Assembly (NCBI GenBank): GCA_039725955.1 | Contig: CP091034.1 | Span: 2,976,001-3,040,000, forward strand | Reading direction: 5' to 3' | DNA length: 64,000 nt | Source of the DNA: Sinorhizobium sp. B11 | GTDB lineage: Bacteria > Pseudomonadota > Alphaproteobacteria > Rhizobiales > Rhizobiaceae | Shown: positions 54,590-63,868 of the stretch, one piece after another | Layout of the letters: each line of letters opens with the position of its first letter | Numbering within the stretch: position 1 is the first letter of the stretch | Notes under the pieces: model-generated | The model's input: the letters and a program-made list of their open reading frames with translations, nothing else | The model's database searches: none | Told to the model about the DNA's origin: nothing | Made by a program: the position numbers and the translations under genes

Positions 54590-55129
54590 ATGTCGACCAG
54601 TCAAGCCAGTCAGGATACCCCGCCCGAAAAGCCTTCTCTGAAGAGCCTTAGCGTTCGTGCCCTGCGCATGAGCGACGCCGAAGCCGTCACCGAACTGATA
54701 AACCTGCCGGGCTACCGCGCCGGCACGCTGCGCCCGCCTTTTCAAGGCATCGACGCAGTGCGCAAGCGCATGGAGAACCCCTCACCCGGCGCACTCAACC
54801 TCGTCGTCGAACTCGATGGCAAGCTCGTCGCCAACGGCGGCATGAACCGCTTTGAAGGACGGCGCCAGCACGCCGCCAGTCTCGGCATGGGCGTACACGA
54901 TGATTTCACCGGTCGCGGCATCGGAACCTTCCTGATGGCCGCCATGCTCGACGCCGCCGACAACTGGCACGATATCAAGCGGGTGGAATTGACCGTCTAT
55001 ACGGATAACGAGACAGCCATCCACCTTTACGAGAAATTCGGCTTCGAGAAGGAGGGCCTGCTCCGCTCCTTCGGCTATCGCGACGGGCAATATGTCGATG
55101 CCTATACGATGGCGCGGCTGAGGGCGTGA
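54590..55129 (+). CDS. GNAT family N-acetyltransferase
   Basis: 179 residues from ATG 54590 with AAGGAG seven bases upstream. GNAT core: HDDFTGRGIGTFLMAAML (acetyl-CoA loop), YTDNETAIHLYEKFGFEKEG near the C-terminus. An extra 7-codon upstream in-frame ATG (54569) is inside the regulatory stem. Substrate unknown; a leader that could respond to ribosome stalling suggests antibiotic- or stress-linked expression. Confidence 0.9.
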   Translation: MSTSQASQDTPPEKPSLKSLSVRALRMSDAEAVTELINLPGYRAGTLRPPFQGIDAVRKRMENPSPGALNLVVELDGKLVANGGMNRFEGRRQHAASLGMGVHDDFTGRGIGTFLMAAMLDAADNWHDIKRVELTVYTDNETAIHLYEKFGFEKEGLLRSFGYRDGQYVDAYTMARLRA

Positions 55130-55230
55130 ACCGCTCGCACGTCATGCTCGGGTTCGTGTCGCAGAGGATGACACCGAGGAGGAGGCAGGCGCGCCGAAAA
55201 CAGAAACGCAGTGTCTGGCACAGAGCTTCC

Positions 55231-57387
55231 TTACCCGCCGATCAACGCCAGCCACTCATCCTCGTCCATCGTCTGGACGCCGAGTTCGCGGGCCTTCTCG
55301 AGCTTGGAGCCGGCGCCGGGGCCGGCTACAACGATATCGGTCTTCTTGGAGACGGAGCCTGCAACCTTGGCACCAAGGCTTTCGGCCCTGGCCTTCGCCT
55401 CTTCGCGGGTGAATTTCTCCAGCGAACCGGTAAAGACCACGGTCTTGCCGATGACCGGGCTCCCGGTCGTCACCGGCTGTTCGGCCTCCTGTGGCGTCAC
55501 CTCGTCGAGCAGGCGGCCGATCACCTCGATATTGCGCGGCTCCTTGTAGAATTCGACAATGGCGCGCGCCACCACCTCGCCGATGCCTTCGATGGCGTTG
55601 AGGTCATTCCAGGCATCGCCGGAAAGCGTTGCCGCTTCCTTCATGGCCGTCGCAAAGGCCTCATAGCTGTTGTAGGAGCGCGCGAGCAGCTTTGCCGTCG
55701 TCTCGCCCACATGGCGGATGCCGAGCGCGTAGATGAAGCGATGAAGGGCAATGCTGCGCCGGTCGTTGATCGCCGCATAGAGCTTGCCGACGCTGACCTT
55801 GCCGAAGCCGTCGATATTCTCCAGCTTGGTGATCGACTGCTGCTGGCGCTTTTCCAGCGTGAAGATATCGGGCGCGGTGCGGATCTGCAGCGCAGCGTCG
55901 TCGCTCTCGAAGAAGAAGTCGATCTGCTTGGAGCCGAGCCCCTCGATATCGAAGGCATTGCGCGAGACGAAGTGCTTCAGCTCTTCCGTCGCCTGCGCCC
56001 GGCAGATGAAACCGCCCGTGCACCGCGTGACGGAATCGAGCTTGCCTGTCTTCTCGTGCCGCTCACGCACCGCGTGCGAACCACAGACCGGGCACACCTT
56101 CGGAAACTGGTAGGGCGTGGCGTCCGCCGGCCGCTTTTCCATGACGACGTCGAGCACCTGCGGGATCACGTCGCCGGCGCGCTGCACGACAACGGTATCG
56201 CCGATGCGGATATCGTGCTCCTCCTCGCGGATGCGCTCGCCGCTATTGCCGATGCCCTTGATATAGTCCTCATTGTGCAGCGTCGCATTGGTGACGACCA
56301 CGCCGCCGACGGTAATCGGCGTCAGCCGCGCGACCGGCGTCAGCGCACCGGTGCGGCCGACCTGGATGTCGATATTCTCCACGACGGTGAAGGCTTGTTC
56401 GGCCGGGAACTTATGCGCCGTCGCCCAGCGAGGGCTGCGCGAGCGGAAACCGAGGCGCTGCTGCAGCTCGAGGCTGTCGACCTTGTAGACGACGCCGTCG
56501 ATATCGTAATCGAGCTCCGGCCGTTCGAGGCCGATCTCGGCATAGTGGGCGAGGATATCGTCCACCGAGCTCAGCCGCTTCATCAGCGGATTCACCGGGA
56601 AACCCCACTCCCTGAACTTCTCGACCATGCCCAGCTGCGTATCCGCGGGCATCTCCGACATCTCGCCCCATGCATAGGCGAAGAACCTCAGCTTACGGCT
56701 CGCCGTCACCTTCGCATCGAGCTGGCGCAGAGAGCCTGCAGCGGTATTGCGCGGATTGACATAGGTCTGCTTGCCTTCGGCTTCCATCTGCGCATTGAGC
56801 GCCATGAAATCGCTCTTGGCCATGTAGACCTCGCCGCGCACTTCCACGACGGAGGGAACACCCTTCGGCAGTTCGTTCGGAATTTCCTTGATGGTGCGGA
56901 TATTGGCCGTGACATTCTCGCCGGTCGTGCCGTCGCCGCGGGTCGCGCCCGTCACCAGCTTGCCGTTCTCGTAGCGTATCGACATGGAAAGCCCGTCGAT
57001 CTTCGGTTCGGCCGTGAAGGCGATGGAATTGTCCGGCAGGCGGCCGAGGAAGCGATAGACACTGGCAACGAAGTCGCGCACATCCTCCTGTGAAAAGGTG
57101 TTGTCGAGCGACAGCATCGGCCGGGAATGAACGACGGGCGCAAAGGTGTTGGACGGTTCGGCCCCCACGCGGCGCGACGGACTGTCCTCGCGGATGAGCT
57201 CCGGAAAGCGCGCCTCGATCGCATCGTTGCGGCGCTTCAGCGCGTCGTAATCCGCATCCGAAATCTCCGGCTGATCCTTGCCGTGATAGAGCGCGTCATT
57301 GCGCGCAATCTCCTTGGCAAGCCGCTCCAGTTCGGCGGCGGCGTCTTCAAGCGTCAAGTCCTCAACAGCGACAGATTCGGTCGACAT
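55231..57387 (-). CDS. ligA: NAD-dependent DNA ligase
   Basis: Seals nicks in replication and repair. 718 residues: Ia domain, adenylation domain with the AMP-lysine in TAEPKIDGLSM, OB fold, Zn finger (CPVCGSH and CTGGFICRAQ), HhH repeats, and the C-terminal BRCT domain (GKTVVFTGSLEKFTREEAKARAESLGAKVAGSVSKKT landmarks). Complete. Same strand as recN-bamD-lpxC-ftsZ. Confidence 0.96.
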   Translation of the reverse strand: MSTESVAVEDLTLEDAAAELERLAKEIARNDALYHGKDQPEISDADYDALKRRNDAIEARFPELIREDSPSRRVGAEPSNTFAPVVHSRPMLSLDNTFSQEDVRDFVASVYRFLGRLPDNSIAFTAEPKIDGLSMSIRYENGKLVTGATRGDGTTGENVTANIRTIKEIPNELPKGVPSVVEVRGEVYMAKSDFMALNAQMEAEGKQTYVNPRNTAAGSLRQLDAKVTASRKLRFFAYAWGEMSEMPADTQLGMVEKFREWGFPVNPLMKRLSSVDDILAHYAEIGLERPELDYDIDGVVYKVDSLELQQRLGFRSRSPRWATAHKFPAEQAFTVVENIDIQVGRTGALTPVARLTPITVGGVVVTNATLHNEDYIKGIGNSGERIREEEHDIRIGDTVVVQRAGDVIPQVLDVVMEKRPADATPYQFPKVCPVCGSHAVRERHEKTGKLDSVTRCTGGFICRAQATEELKHFVSRNAFDIEGLGSKQIDFFFESDDAALQIRTAPDIFTLEKRQQQSITKLENIDGFGKVSVGKLYAAINDRRSIALHRFIYALGIRHVGETTAKLLARSYNSYEAFATAMKEAATLSGDAWNDLNAIEGIGEVVARAIVEFYKEPRNIEVIGRLLDEVTPQEAEQPVTTGSPVIGKTVVFTGSLEKFTREEAKARAESLGAKVAGSVSKKTDIVVAGPGAGSKLEKARELGVQTMDEDEWLALIGG

Positions 57388-57462
57388 GCAGCTTCACTCC
57401 AGAGAATCTGCAATGGTTTTAGAGCAAAATTCGGCGATTGAAATAGTACCGAGGTTTGGAAT

Positions 57463-57981
57463 TTACGGCCGGGCGTTGCGGAGTCTGATGGCGCTCACAT
57501 GTAATGTCGTATGCTGCAAGGCCTTCATCGGCAGAAGACTGTCGACCACCTTGAGCTCGATACCGCGCGGTGCAAATTCCTGGTCGAGCCCGGAATGGGT
57601 CGTGAGCGCGAGCGGCACGACATTCCTCCGCGATACCCACATTCCCGCGTCCTCCAGATCCTCGAAACTCTCCGTCGGCATCTCGTAGCGATGGATGGTC
57701 CCGGCCTGCAGTCGCTCCAGCCAGCCTCGCTCGACATAGGCGGCACCCCGCCAGTTCCCGAGCAGGCGGCGATCCTCCTGCGATGTCTCCGGCTTTGCCC
57801 AAACAAGGATGCGCGGGCAATCACGCGGGAAGAGATACATGAAGTCGTGGACTTCATCGATCGCCCAGACGAGCGGCCCGTTCAGCCACGCCCGGCCCGG
57901 CCGCCGTTCGGAAGAAATGCGAACCGGACGCGGCTCGAAAACATCGATCGTGGGATCGTCGCTGAAATGGAAAAGCCGCAT
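57463..57981 (-). CDS. DUF6886-like protein
   Basis: 172 residues starting MRLFHFSDDPTIDVFEPRPV, with PLVWAIDEVHDFMYLFPRDCPRI and a C-terminal half about ligand-like strands. The pattern corresponds to the DUF6886 family as I recall it. Function unknown. Located between ligA and recN, 70 bases from each. Confidence 0.7.
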   Translation of the reverse strand: MRLFHFSDDPTIDVFEPRPVRISSERRPGRAWLNGPLVWAIDEVHDFMYLFPRDCPRILVWAKPETSQEDRRLLGNWRGAAYVERGWLERLQAGTIHRYEMPTESFEDLEDAGMWVSRRNVVPLALTTHSGLDQEFAPRGIELKVVDSLLPMKALQHTTLHVSAIRLRNARP

Positions 57982-58048
57982 GGATAGACCTCACCGGTAG
58001 CTGAGGTCAGATAGCGCAACGCCTTGCGCTTGTCACCGATGGGGAAAC

Positions 58049-59722
58049 CTACCCGTTACCTGCCAGCAGCCGCGCGGCAGCAGCCCTCGCCTCTTCCGTC
58101 ACGGAGGCACCGGCAAGCATGCGGGCGATCTCTTCTGTGCGGTCCTTCTGCGCCATGGTGGCGACGCGCGTGGCGATCTTGTCGGCCCCCTCGCCTGATG
58201 GTCCCTTGGAGATCAGAAGATGCGTGGCCGCACGGGCCGCTACCTGCGGCGCATGAGTGACGGAAAGAACCTGCACCTTTTCGGAAAGCCGCTTCAGCCG
58301 CTGTCCGATCGCATCCGCCACCGCGCCCCCCACACCGGTGTCGATTTCGTCAAAGACGAGGGTCGGCGCCGAACCGCGATCGGCAAGCGCCACCTTGAGC
58401 GCCAGCAGGAAGCGCGAGAGTTCGCCGCCCGAAGCGACCTTCATGATCGAGCCGGGACGCGTGCCGGGATTGGTCTGGACATGGAATTCGACGACATCGA
58501 TACCCTCGGCCGTCGCCTCCCCTCCATCGGTGGTGATCTCCACCATGAAGCGGGCGCGCTCAAGCTTCAGTGCCGGCAGCTCGGCCATGACGGCCTGCGC
58601 CAGCGCATCGCCGGCATGATGACGCTTCTCCGAAAGCGAGCGGGCAGCCGTATCGTAATTCGCCTTGGCGACCCCCACTTCCGCATCGAGCTTCGACAGC
58701 CGCTCTTCGCCGGCATCGAGATCGGCAAGATCGTTGATCATGCGCACGGCAAGAGCAGGAAGCTCGGTGACCGGAACGGAATATTTGCGAGAGGCAGCGC
58801 GCAGCGCAAACAGCCGCTCCTCGACACGCTCCAGTTCCTTCGGATCATATTCCGTCTTGCGCAGTGCCGCCTCGACTTCCATCTGCGCGTTGGAAAGCTG
58901 GTCCAGCGCCGCATCGAGCAGCGCTACGGTGTCTTCCAGCAATCCCGGCGCCTCGTGGCTCTTGCGCTCGAGACGGCGCACCAGCGAGGCGATATGGGGC
59001 ACGGGAGAGGCATTGCCGTTGAGGAACTCGGAAGCCTCGGCAATATCGCCGGCAATGCGCTCCGCCTTCATCATCTTCTGGCGGCGATCGGCAAGCTCGT
59101 CTTCTTCGCCGTCGCGCGGTGACAGCTTTTCAAGCTCCTCGACGGAGGAGCGCAGATAATCCGCCTCGCGGGCAGCGGCTTCAACCTTCTCGCGGTGTTT
59201 CTTCAGCGTGCGCTCGGTATCGCGCCACTGGCGGTAAAGTGCGCCGACACCCTGCACGTCATCGCTGATACCCGCAAAGGCGTCCAGCAACGTCCTGTGT
59301 GCATTTGTATCGACAAGCGCGCGGTCGTCGTGCTGGCCGTGGATCTCGACCAGCATCTGGCCCGCCTGACGCATCAGCTGAACGCTGATCGGCTGATCGT
59401 TCACATAGGCCTTGGTGCGCCCGTCGGAGGATTGCTGGCGGCGAAAGATCAGGTCGCCTTCGTCATCGATGCCGTTTTCGCGCAGGAGCTTGCGGGCGCC
59501 GTGATCCATGCCGACATCGAAGACGGCCGTCACCTGCCCCTTGTCCTCGCCGTGGCGCACAAGACCGCCATCGCCGCGCCCGCCAAGGGCCAGCGACAGA
59601 CTGTCAAGCAGGATGGATTTGCCCGCGCCCGTCTCGCCCGTCAGCACGGAGAGGCCGGTCTCGAAGGCAAGATCCAGCCGCTCGATCAGAACGATATCGC
59701 GGATCGAAAGCTGGATCAGCAT
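58049..59722 (-). CDS. recN: DNA repair protein RecN
   Basis: SMC-like ATPase of double-strand break repair. 557 residues from ATG 59722 (MLIQLSIRDIVLIERLDL): Walker A GETGAGKSILLD, central coiled coil, and the C-terminal ABC signature SGGELSRFLLALK, Walker B PTLVFDEIDTGVGG. The open frame upstream of 59722 lies in bamD and is rejected. bamD ends six bases upstream. Confidence 0.95.
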   Translation of the reverse strand: MLIQLSIRDIVLIERLDLAFETGLSVLTGETGAGKSILLDSLSLALGGRGDGGLVRHGEDKGQVTAVFDVGMDHGARKLLRENGIDDEGDLIFRRQQSSDGRTKAYVNDQPISVQLMRQAGQMLVEIHGQHDDRALVDTNAHRTLLDAFAGISDDVQGVGALYRQWRDTERTLKKHREKVEAAAREADYLRSSVEELEKLSPRDGEEDELADRRQKMMKAERIAGDIAEASEFLNGNASPVPHIASLVRRLERKSHEAPGLLEDTVALLDAALDQLSNAQMEVEAALRKTEYDPKELERVEERLFALRAASRKYSVPVTELPALAVRMINDLADLDAGEERLSKLDAEVGVAKANYDTAARSLSEKRHHAGDALAQAVMAELPALKLERARFMVEITTDGGEATAEGIDVVEFHVQTNPGTRPGSIMKVASGGELSRFLLALKVALADRGSAPTLVFDEIDTGVGGAVADAIGQRLKRLSEKVQVLSVTHAPQVAARAATHLLISKGPSGEGADKIATRVATMAQKDRTEEIARMLAGASVTEEARAAAARLLAGNG

Positions 59723-59727
59723 TGGCC

Positions 59728-60576
59728 TCAGGAACCGAGAAGGAGTTTCTTGCCCGCTGCGGCGATCCACGAACCCTTGTTTTCACGCGGCTCCGCGCCA
59801 CCCGACTGCAGCAGCTTGTAAGAATCAGCATACCACTGGCTGTCGGGATAATTGTGACCGAGAACGGCAGCAGCGGTCTGCGCCTCCTCGACGACACCCA
59901 TCGCGTAATAGGCTTCGACGAGACGGGCGAGCGCCTCCTCGACCTGATTCGTGTTCGGATACTTCTCGACGACGATGCGGAAGCGCGAGATCGCCGCGAG
60001 ATATTCCTTGCGTTCCATGTAGTAGCGGCCGACCTGCATCTCCTTGCCGGCGAGCTGGTCGCGCGCAAAGCGCATCTTGGCCTGCGCATCGTCGACATAT
60101 TCGGAGTCAGGATAATTGTCGACGACAGCCTGCATCGCCTCGATCGTCTTCTGCGAGGCGCGCTGGTCCTGCGTCACGTCGACGATCTGCTTGGAATAGG
60201 TCAGGCCTACCAGATACTGGACGTAGGCGGCATCCTTGGACTTCGGATATTGCGCCATATACTTGTTGCCCGATGCCAGCGCATCGTCGAAGCGGCCCTG
60301 GCGGTACTTGACGAAGGTGCTCATGACAAGTGCCTTGCGCGCCCATTCGGAGAAGGGATTCTGCGCATCGATCGCGTCGAACTTGCGCGCCGCCTCGGCC
60401 ATGTTGCCGGCCTTCATGTTGGCGAGGCCCTGTGTGTAGAGCACGTCCGGCGGATCGGTTTCGAGGCCGAGCTTGGTGATGTCGATATCAGGGTCCGACT
60501 GGCAGCCGGAAATCAAGGCACCTGCGCTCAGCACCATCAAGGATGCGAGCAAAGCACGCGCTGTCTTCATCATCAT
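59728..60576 (-). CDS. bamD: Outer membrane assembly lipoprotein BamD (ComL)
   Basis: 282 residues from ATG 60576 (three ATGs in a row; the first is best spaced from AAGG). Lipoprotein signal with lipobox LISGC (acylated Cys about 25). Then TPR-like helical repeats (DVLYTQGLANMKAGNMAEAARKF and YPDSEYVDDAQAKMRFARDQLA landmarks). Part of the BAM complex that inserts outer-membrane proteins. Follows lpxC after about 295 bases holding the lpxC terminator and presumably its own promoter. Confidence 0.94.
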   Translation of the reverse strand: MMMKTARALLASLMVLSAGALISGCQSDPDIDITKLGLETDPPDVLYTQGLANMKAGNMAEAARKFDAIDAQNPFSEWARKALVMSTFVKYRQGRFDDALASGNKYMAQYPKSKDAAYVQYLVGLTYSKQIVDVTQDQRASQKTIEAMQAVVDNYPDSEYVDDAQAKMRFARDQLAGKEMQVGRYYMERKEYLAAISRFRIVVEKYPNTNQVEEALARLVEAYYAMGVVEEAQTAAAVLGHNYPDSQWYADSYKLLQSGGAEPRENKGSWIAAAGKKLLLGS

Positions 60577-60816
60577 GTCAGACCTTGCATAAGCCATTCG
60601 AAAGAATCCCACCGCCGCCGTCCACTCCACAGCAGCCACGCCTAGCTGGCGTTTCTAGCCACAAATACCTATCGAGAGCAACGCAATGATCACGCATTAA
60701 CGCATTTTTGTGGCAGCATTGCCGAGAATGTCGGGCTTTTCACCGCCATTCACATGAGGAGCGGCTAAATATATGCCGCGAAACATCTATCGACGCGCTG
60801 TCTGCCCCTTCCCCAT

Positions 60817-60844
60817 AAAAAAAACCGCCCCCGTTAGGAGGCGG
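60817..60844 (-). terminator. Intrinsic terminator after lpxC
   Basis: On the minus strand CCGCCTCC-TAAC-GGGGGCGG (one G-T pair) followed by eight Ts. It lies 28 bases after the lpxC stop. Confidence 0.85.
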
Positions 60845-60871
60845 CCCTGGCCTTAATTGGTATACTGGAGG

Positions 60872-61830
60872 TCATGCCGACCAGGGGGCGAATTCCGGAG
60901 CGCTGACTGCAATGAATTCGCGAACGGCAACGCGCTGGCGCGGCGTCGATGTCTCGACCACTTCATAGGCCGAGGGATCGCTGAGCAGAGCCTTGAGAGC
61001 GTTGGCGTTCATCTTGTGGCCGCCACGATAGGAACGGTAGCAGCCGATGAACTGTGCGCCGGCAAGCGCCAGATCGCCAACGGCATCGAGCGTCTTGTGA
61101 CGCACGAACTCGTCCTTGGCGTAGCGCAGGCCTTCGACATTGATGACGGTGTTGTCGTCGGAAATGACGACAGAGTTTTCGAGCGAGGAGCCGAGAGCAT
61201 GGCCCGAAGCCCAGAGACGCTCGACATCACGCATGAAGCCGAAGGTGCGCGCGCGCGCGACAATTCGGTCTTGAAGACGGAAGCAGTGAGATCGCCTTCC
61301 CACTTCTGGCGGCCGATCAGCGGGCATTCGAAATCGATCTCGACTTCGAAGCGCGTGCCGTCATAGGGACGGAACTCGCTCCAGGAACCGCCATGCTCGA
61401 TACGAACCGGCTTGGTGATGCGGATGTAGCGGCGCTTGACGCCGAGAGAAACGAGACCGACCTGTTCGATGGCTTCGACGAAGGGAACCGAGCTGCCGTC
61501 CATGATCGGCATTTCGGCGCCGCTGACTTCAATGACGACATTGTCGAGGCCGAGAGCGTAAACGGCCGCCATGACATGTTCGATCGTCGCGACGGAATGA
61601 GCAGGCGAGAAGCCGAGAACGGTGCAGAGATCAGTATTGCCGACCTGTGAGGAAACAGCCTTCAGTTCAGTGACATCGCCATTTTCATGCACGCGCTGGA
61701 AGACGACGCCGGTGCCGGCTTCGGCCGGATTGAAGGTGATCGAAACATCGGCACCCGAATGCACGCCGATTCCCGAAAGTGTCACCGGACGCGATACCGT
61801 CGTCTGAAAGCCCAGCAAGCCAAGTCCCAT
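60872..61830 (-). CDS. lpxC: UDP-3-O-acyl-N-acetylglucosamine deacetylase LpxC, interrupted by a 2-base frameshift
   Basis: Committed step of lipid A synthesis. From ATG 61830 the LpxC frame is intact to residue 194 (SRAR); an extra GC in the (GC)6 tract at 61247-61258 then shifts it into a run of Ser/Ala/Pro that ends at 61009. In the other frame the protein continues TFGFMRDVERLWASG... to a stop at 60872, for a normal total of about 318 residues. The first zinc ligand is H85 (ATIEHVMAAV). The second pair (VRHKTLDAVGD) and the catalytic GGHKMNA His lie beyond the break, so the sequence as given could not make active enzyme. Confidence 0.93.
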
Positions 61831-62041
61831 AAAATTATGCCCTTATTCTTCCATACCCGTCGTTGCCAACCGGTCGGATCTTTCTTCTATACTGCCCGCA
61901 GCGCTCGAAGCGGACTCTTGGAGCAGTTCGCTTGCCTCATACTTACGTGGAGCGGCGCTGCAATCCAAATCACTGTTCGTTTCGATTTGTTACGAAATCC
62001 GCAGCGGCAAAAGCATTTAGAATTCAAGCATGTAGAAATGC

Positions 62042-62074
62042 AAACGCCCGGGGTTTCTGTCCCGGGCGTTTTCT
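62042..62074 (-). terminator. Intrinsic terminator after ftsZ
   Basis: AAACGCCCGGG / CCCGGGCGTTT 11-bp stem with an eight-base loop and T runs on both strands. Lies 17 bases beyond the ftsZ stop. Confidence 0.88.
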
Positions 62075-62090
62075 GTGGAGAAGTGCTTTC

Positions 62091-63812
62091 TCAGTTCGAC
62101 TGGCGGCGCAGGAAGGCCGGGATTTCCAGCTGGTCGTCTTCCTGCATCATGCGGGCCTGCGGAACCGCACGGCCCTGGTCGTCAAGGTTGCCGCGACGCG
62201 GTGCGTAGAGGCTTGCTTCCGGCGACAGCGGACGGCGCTGCTGCGAAGAAGCAGCCGGCGCAGAGGTCATTTCCGGAGCGACTTCCTCTTCGCGACGGCC
62301 GAGCGAATTGGTGATTCGCTTGAGCAGGCCCATCGGACCGCGCTCTTCCTGGACATGCGCGGCAGCAGGCTGCGTGCGATGATCGATCTCAGCCTGGACG
62401 ACCGGCGGGAAGTCCTCGACCTTCGGCATGCGGACCTGCTCGGGAGCCTGGCGAATCACCGGCTCATGGCGAACTGGCTGGTGCATCGGCTGCTGCATGA
62501 CCGGCTGCGGAGCCGGCTGATGCATGACGGGAGCCTGCTGCTGGACCGGAGCCTGACGGAGAACCGGGGCTGCTTCCGGCGCAGAAGCGAAGATCTTGCT
62601 CTGCGGACGGAAGGTTTCCTGCATCACAGGCTGCTGCACGGGAGCGGCGGCACGCGGGGCCGGGATTTCCAGTTCGCGTTCCATCGCGACTTCAGCCTCG
62701 CGGATGGTCTGCGCAATCTGGTCGGCCTTCGGTGCCTGCATTACCGGAGCAGGCTGAATTGCGGCCGGTGCAGGAGCAACGGCCGCGGAGGGGCGGACAA
62801 CCGGCTTTGCTGTCGGCTGGAATACGCGGTCGGTGCCCTCGCCCATGGCGCGGTCGATGCCGGTCGCGACGACGGAGACGCGGATGATGCCCTCGAGCGA
62901 TTCGTCGAAGGTTGCGCCGAGGATGATGTTGGCGTCCGGATCGACTTCTTCGCGGATGCGGGTCGCAGCTTCGTCGACTTCGAAGAGCGTCAGGTCGCGA
63001 CCGCCGGTGATGGAGATCAGGAGGCCCTGCGCACCCTTCATCGAGGTTTCGTCGAGCAGCGGATTGGCAATTGCCGCTTCGGCGGCCTGCATGGCGCGGC
63101 CCGAACCGGAAGCTTCGCCGGTACCCATCATCGCGCGGCCCATTTCGCGCATGACCGAGCGGACGTCGGCGAAGTCGAGGTTGATGAGACCTTCCTTCAC
63201 CATCAGGTCGGTGATGCAGGCAACGCCCGAGTAGAGAACCTGGTCAGCCATGGCGAAAGCGTCGGCGAAGGTCGTCTTGTCGTTGGCGATGCGGAAGAGG
63301 TTCTGGTTCGGAATGACGATAAGCGTATCGACAGACTTCTGCAGTTCCTGAATACCGGATTCGGCCAGACGCATGCGGCGTCCGCCTTCGAAGTGGAACG
63401 GCTTGGTGACGACGCCGACCGTCAGGATGCCCTTGTTGCGGGCCGCCTGCGCGACGACAGGAGCAGCACCCGTGCCGGTGCCGCCGCCCATGCCGGCTGT
63501 GACGAAGCACATATGCGTGCCGTTCAGGTGGTCGATGATCTCATCGATGCATTCTTCGGCGGCCGCACGACCAACTTCAGGCTGCGAACCGGCGCCGAGG
63601 CCTTCGGTGACGTTGGCGCCGAGCTGGATAATCCGTTCGGCCTTCGTCATGGTCAACGCCTGGGCATCCGTGTTGGCGACGACGAAGTCGACGCCCTGGA
63701 GGCCTGCTGAAATCATGTTGTTGACGGCATTGCCGCCGCCGCCGCCGACGCCGAATACAGTGATGCGCGGCTTCAGCTCAGTGATGTCAGGCTTTTGCAG
63801 CTTGATAGTCAT
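62091..63812 (-). CDS. ftsZ: Cell division protein FtsZ
   Basis: Tubulin homologue that forms the Z ring. 573 residues from ATG 63812 (MTIKLQKPDITELKP): GTPase domain (about 10-200) with the tubulin signature GGGTGTG, T7 loop (NLDFADVRSVM), then a C-terminal linker of about 220 residues rich in Pro, Gln, Ala and Met (MQQPMHQPVRHEPV-like runs), and the conserved C-terminal peptide LEIPAFLRRQSN that binds FtsA. Such long linkers are usual in Rhizobiales. Upstream ftsA ends 57 bases before. Confidence 0.96.
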   Translation of the reverse strand: MTIKLQKPDITELKPRITVFGVGGGGGNAVNNMISAGLQGVDFVVANTDAQALTMTKAERIIQLGANVTEGLGAGSQPEVGRAAAEECIDEIIDHLNGTHMCFVTAGMGGGTGTGAAPVVAQAARNKGILTVGVVTKPFHFEGGRRMRLAESGIQELQKSVDTLIVIPNQNLFRIANDKTTFADAFAMADQVLYSGVACITDLMVKEGLINLDFADVRSVMREMGRAMMGTGEASGSGRAMQAAEAAIANPLLDETSMKGAQGLLISITGGRDLTLFEVDEAATRIREEVDPDANIILGATFDESLEGIIRVSVVATGIDRAMGEGTDRVFQPTAKPVVRPSAAVAPAPAAIQPAPVMQAPKADQIAQTIREAEVAMERELEIPAPRAAAPVQQPVMQETFRPQSKIFASAPEAAPVLRQAPVQQQAPVMHQPAPQPVMQQPMHQPVRHEPVIRQAPEQVRMPKVEDFPPVVQAEIDHRTQPAAAHVQEERGPMGLLKRITNSLGRREEEVAPEMTSAPAASSQQRRPLSPEASLYAPRRGNLDDQGRAVPQARMMQEDDQLEIPAFLRRQSN

Positions 63813-63868
63813 GGTACCCGTTCCTTCTCTCTCTGGCCGCATCGCCACGCCGGCCAATTCACTCAATT

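Noticed and set aside
55210..55230. TGGCAC near the ligA stop as a second sigma-54 promoter
   Set aside because: The sequence at the -12 position is TTCC rather than TTGC, and it points into the antisense of ligA.
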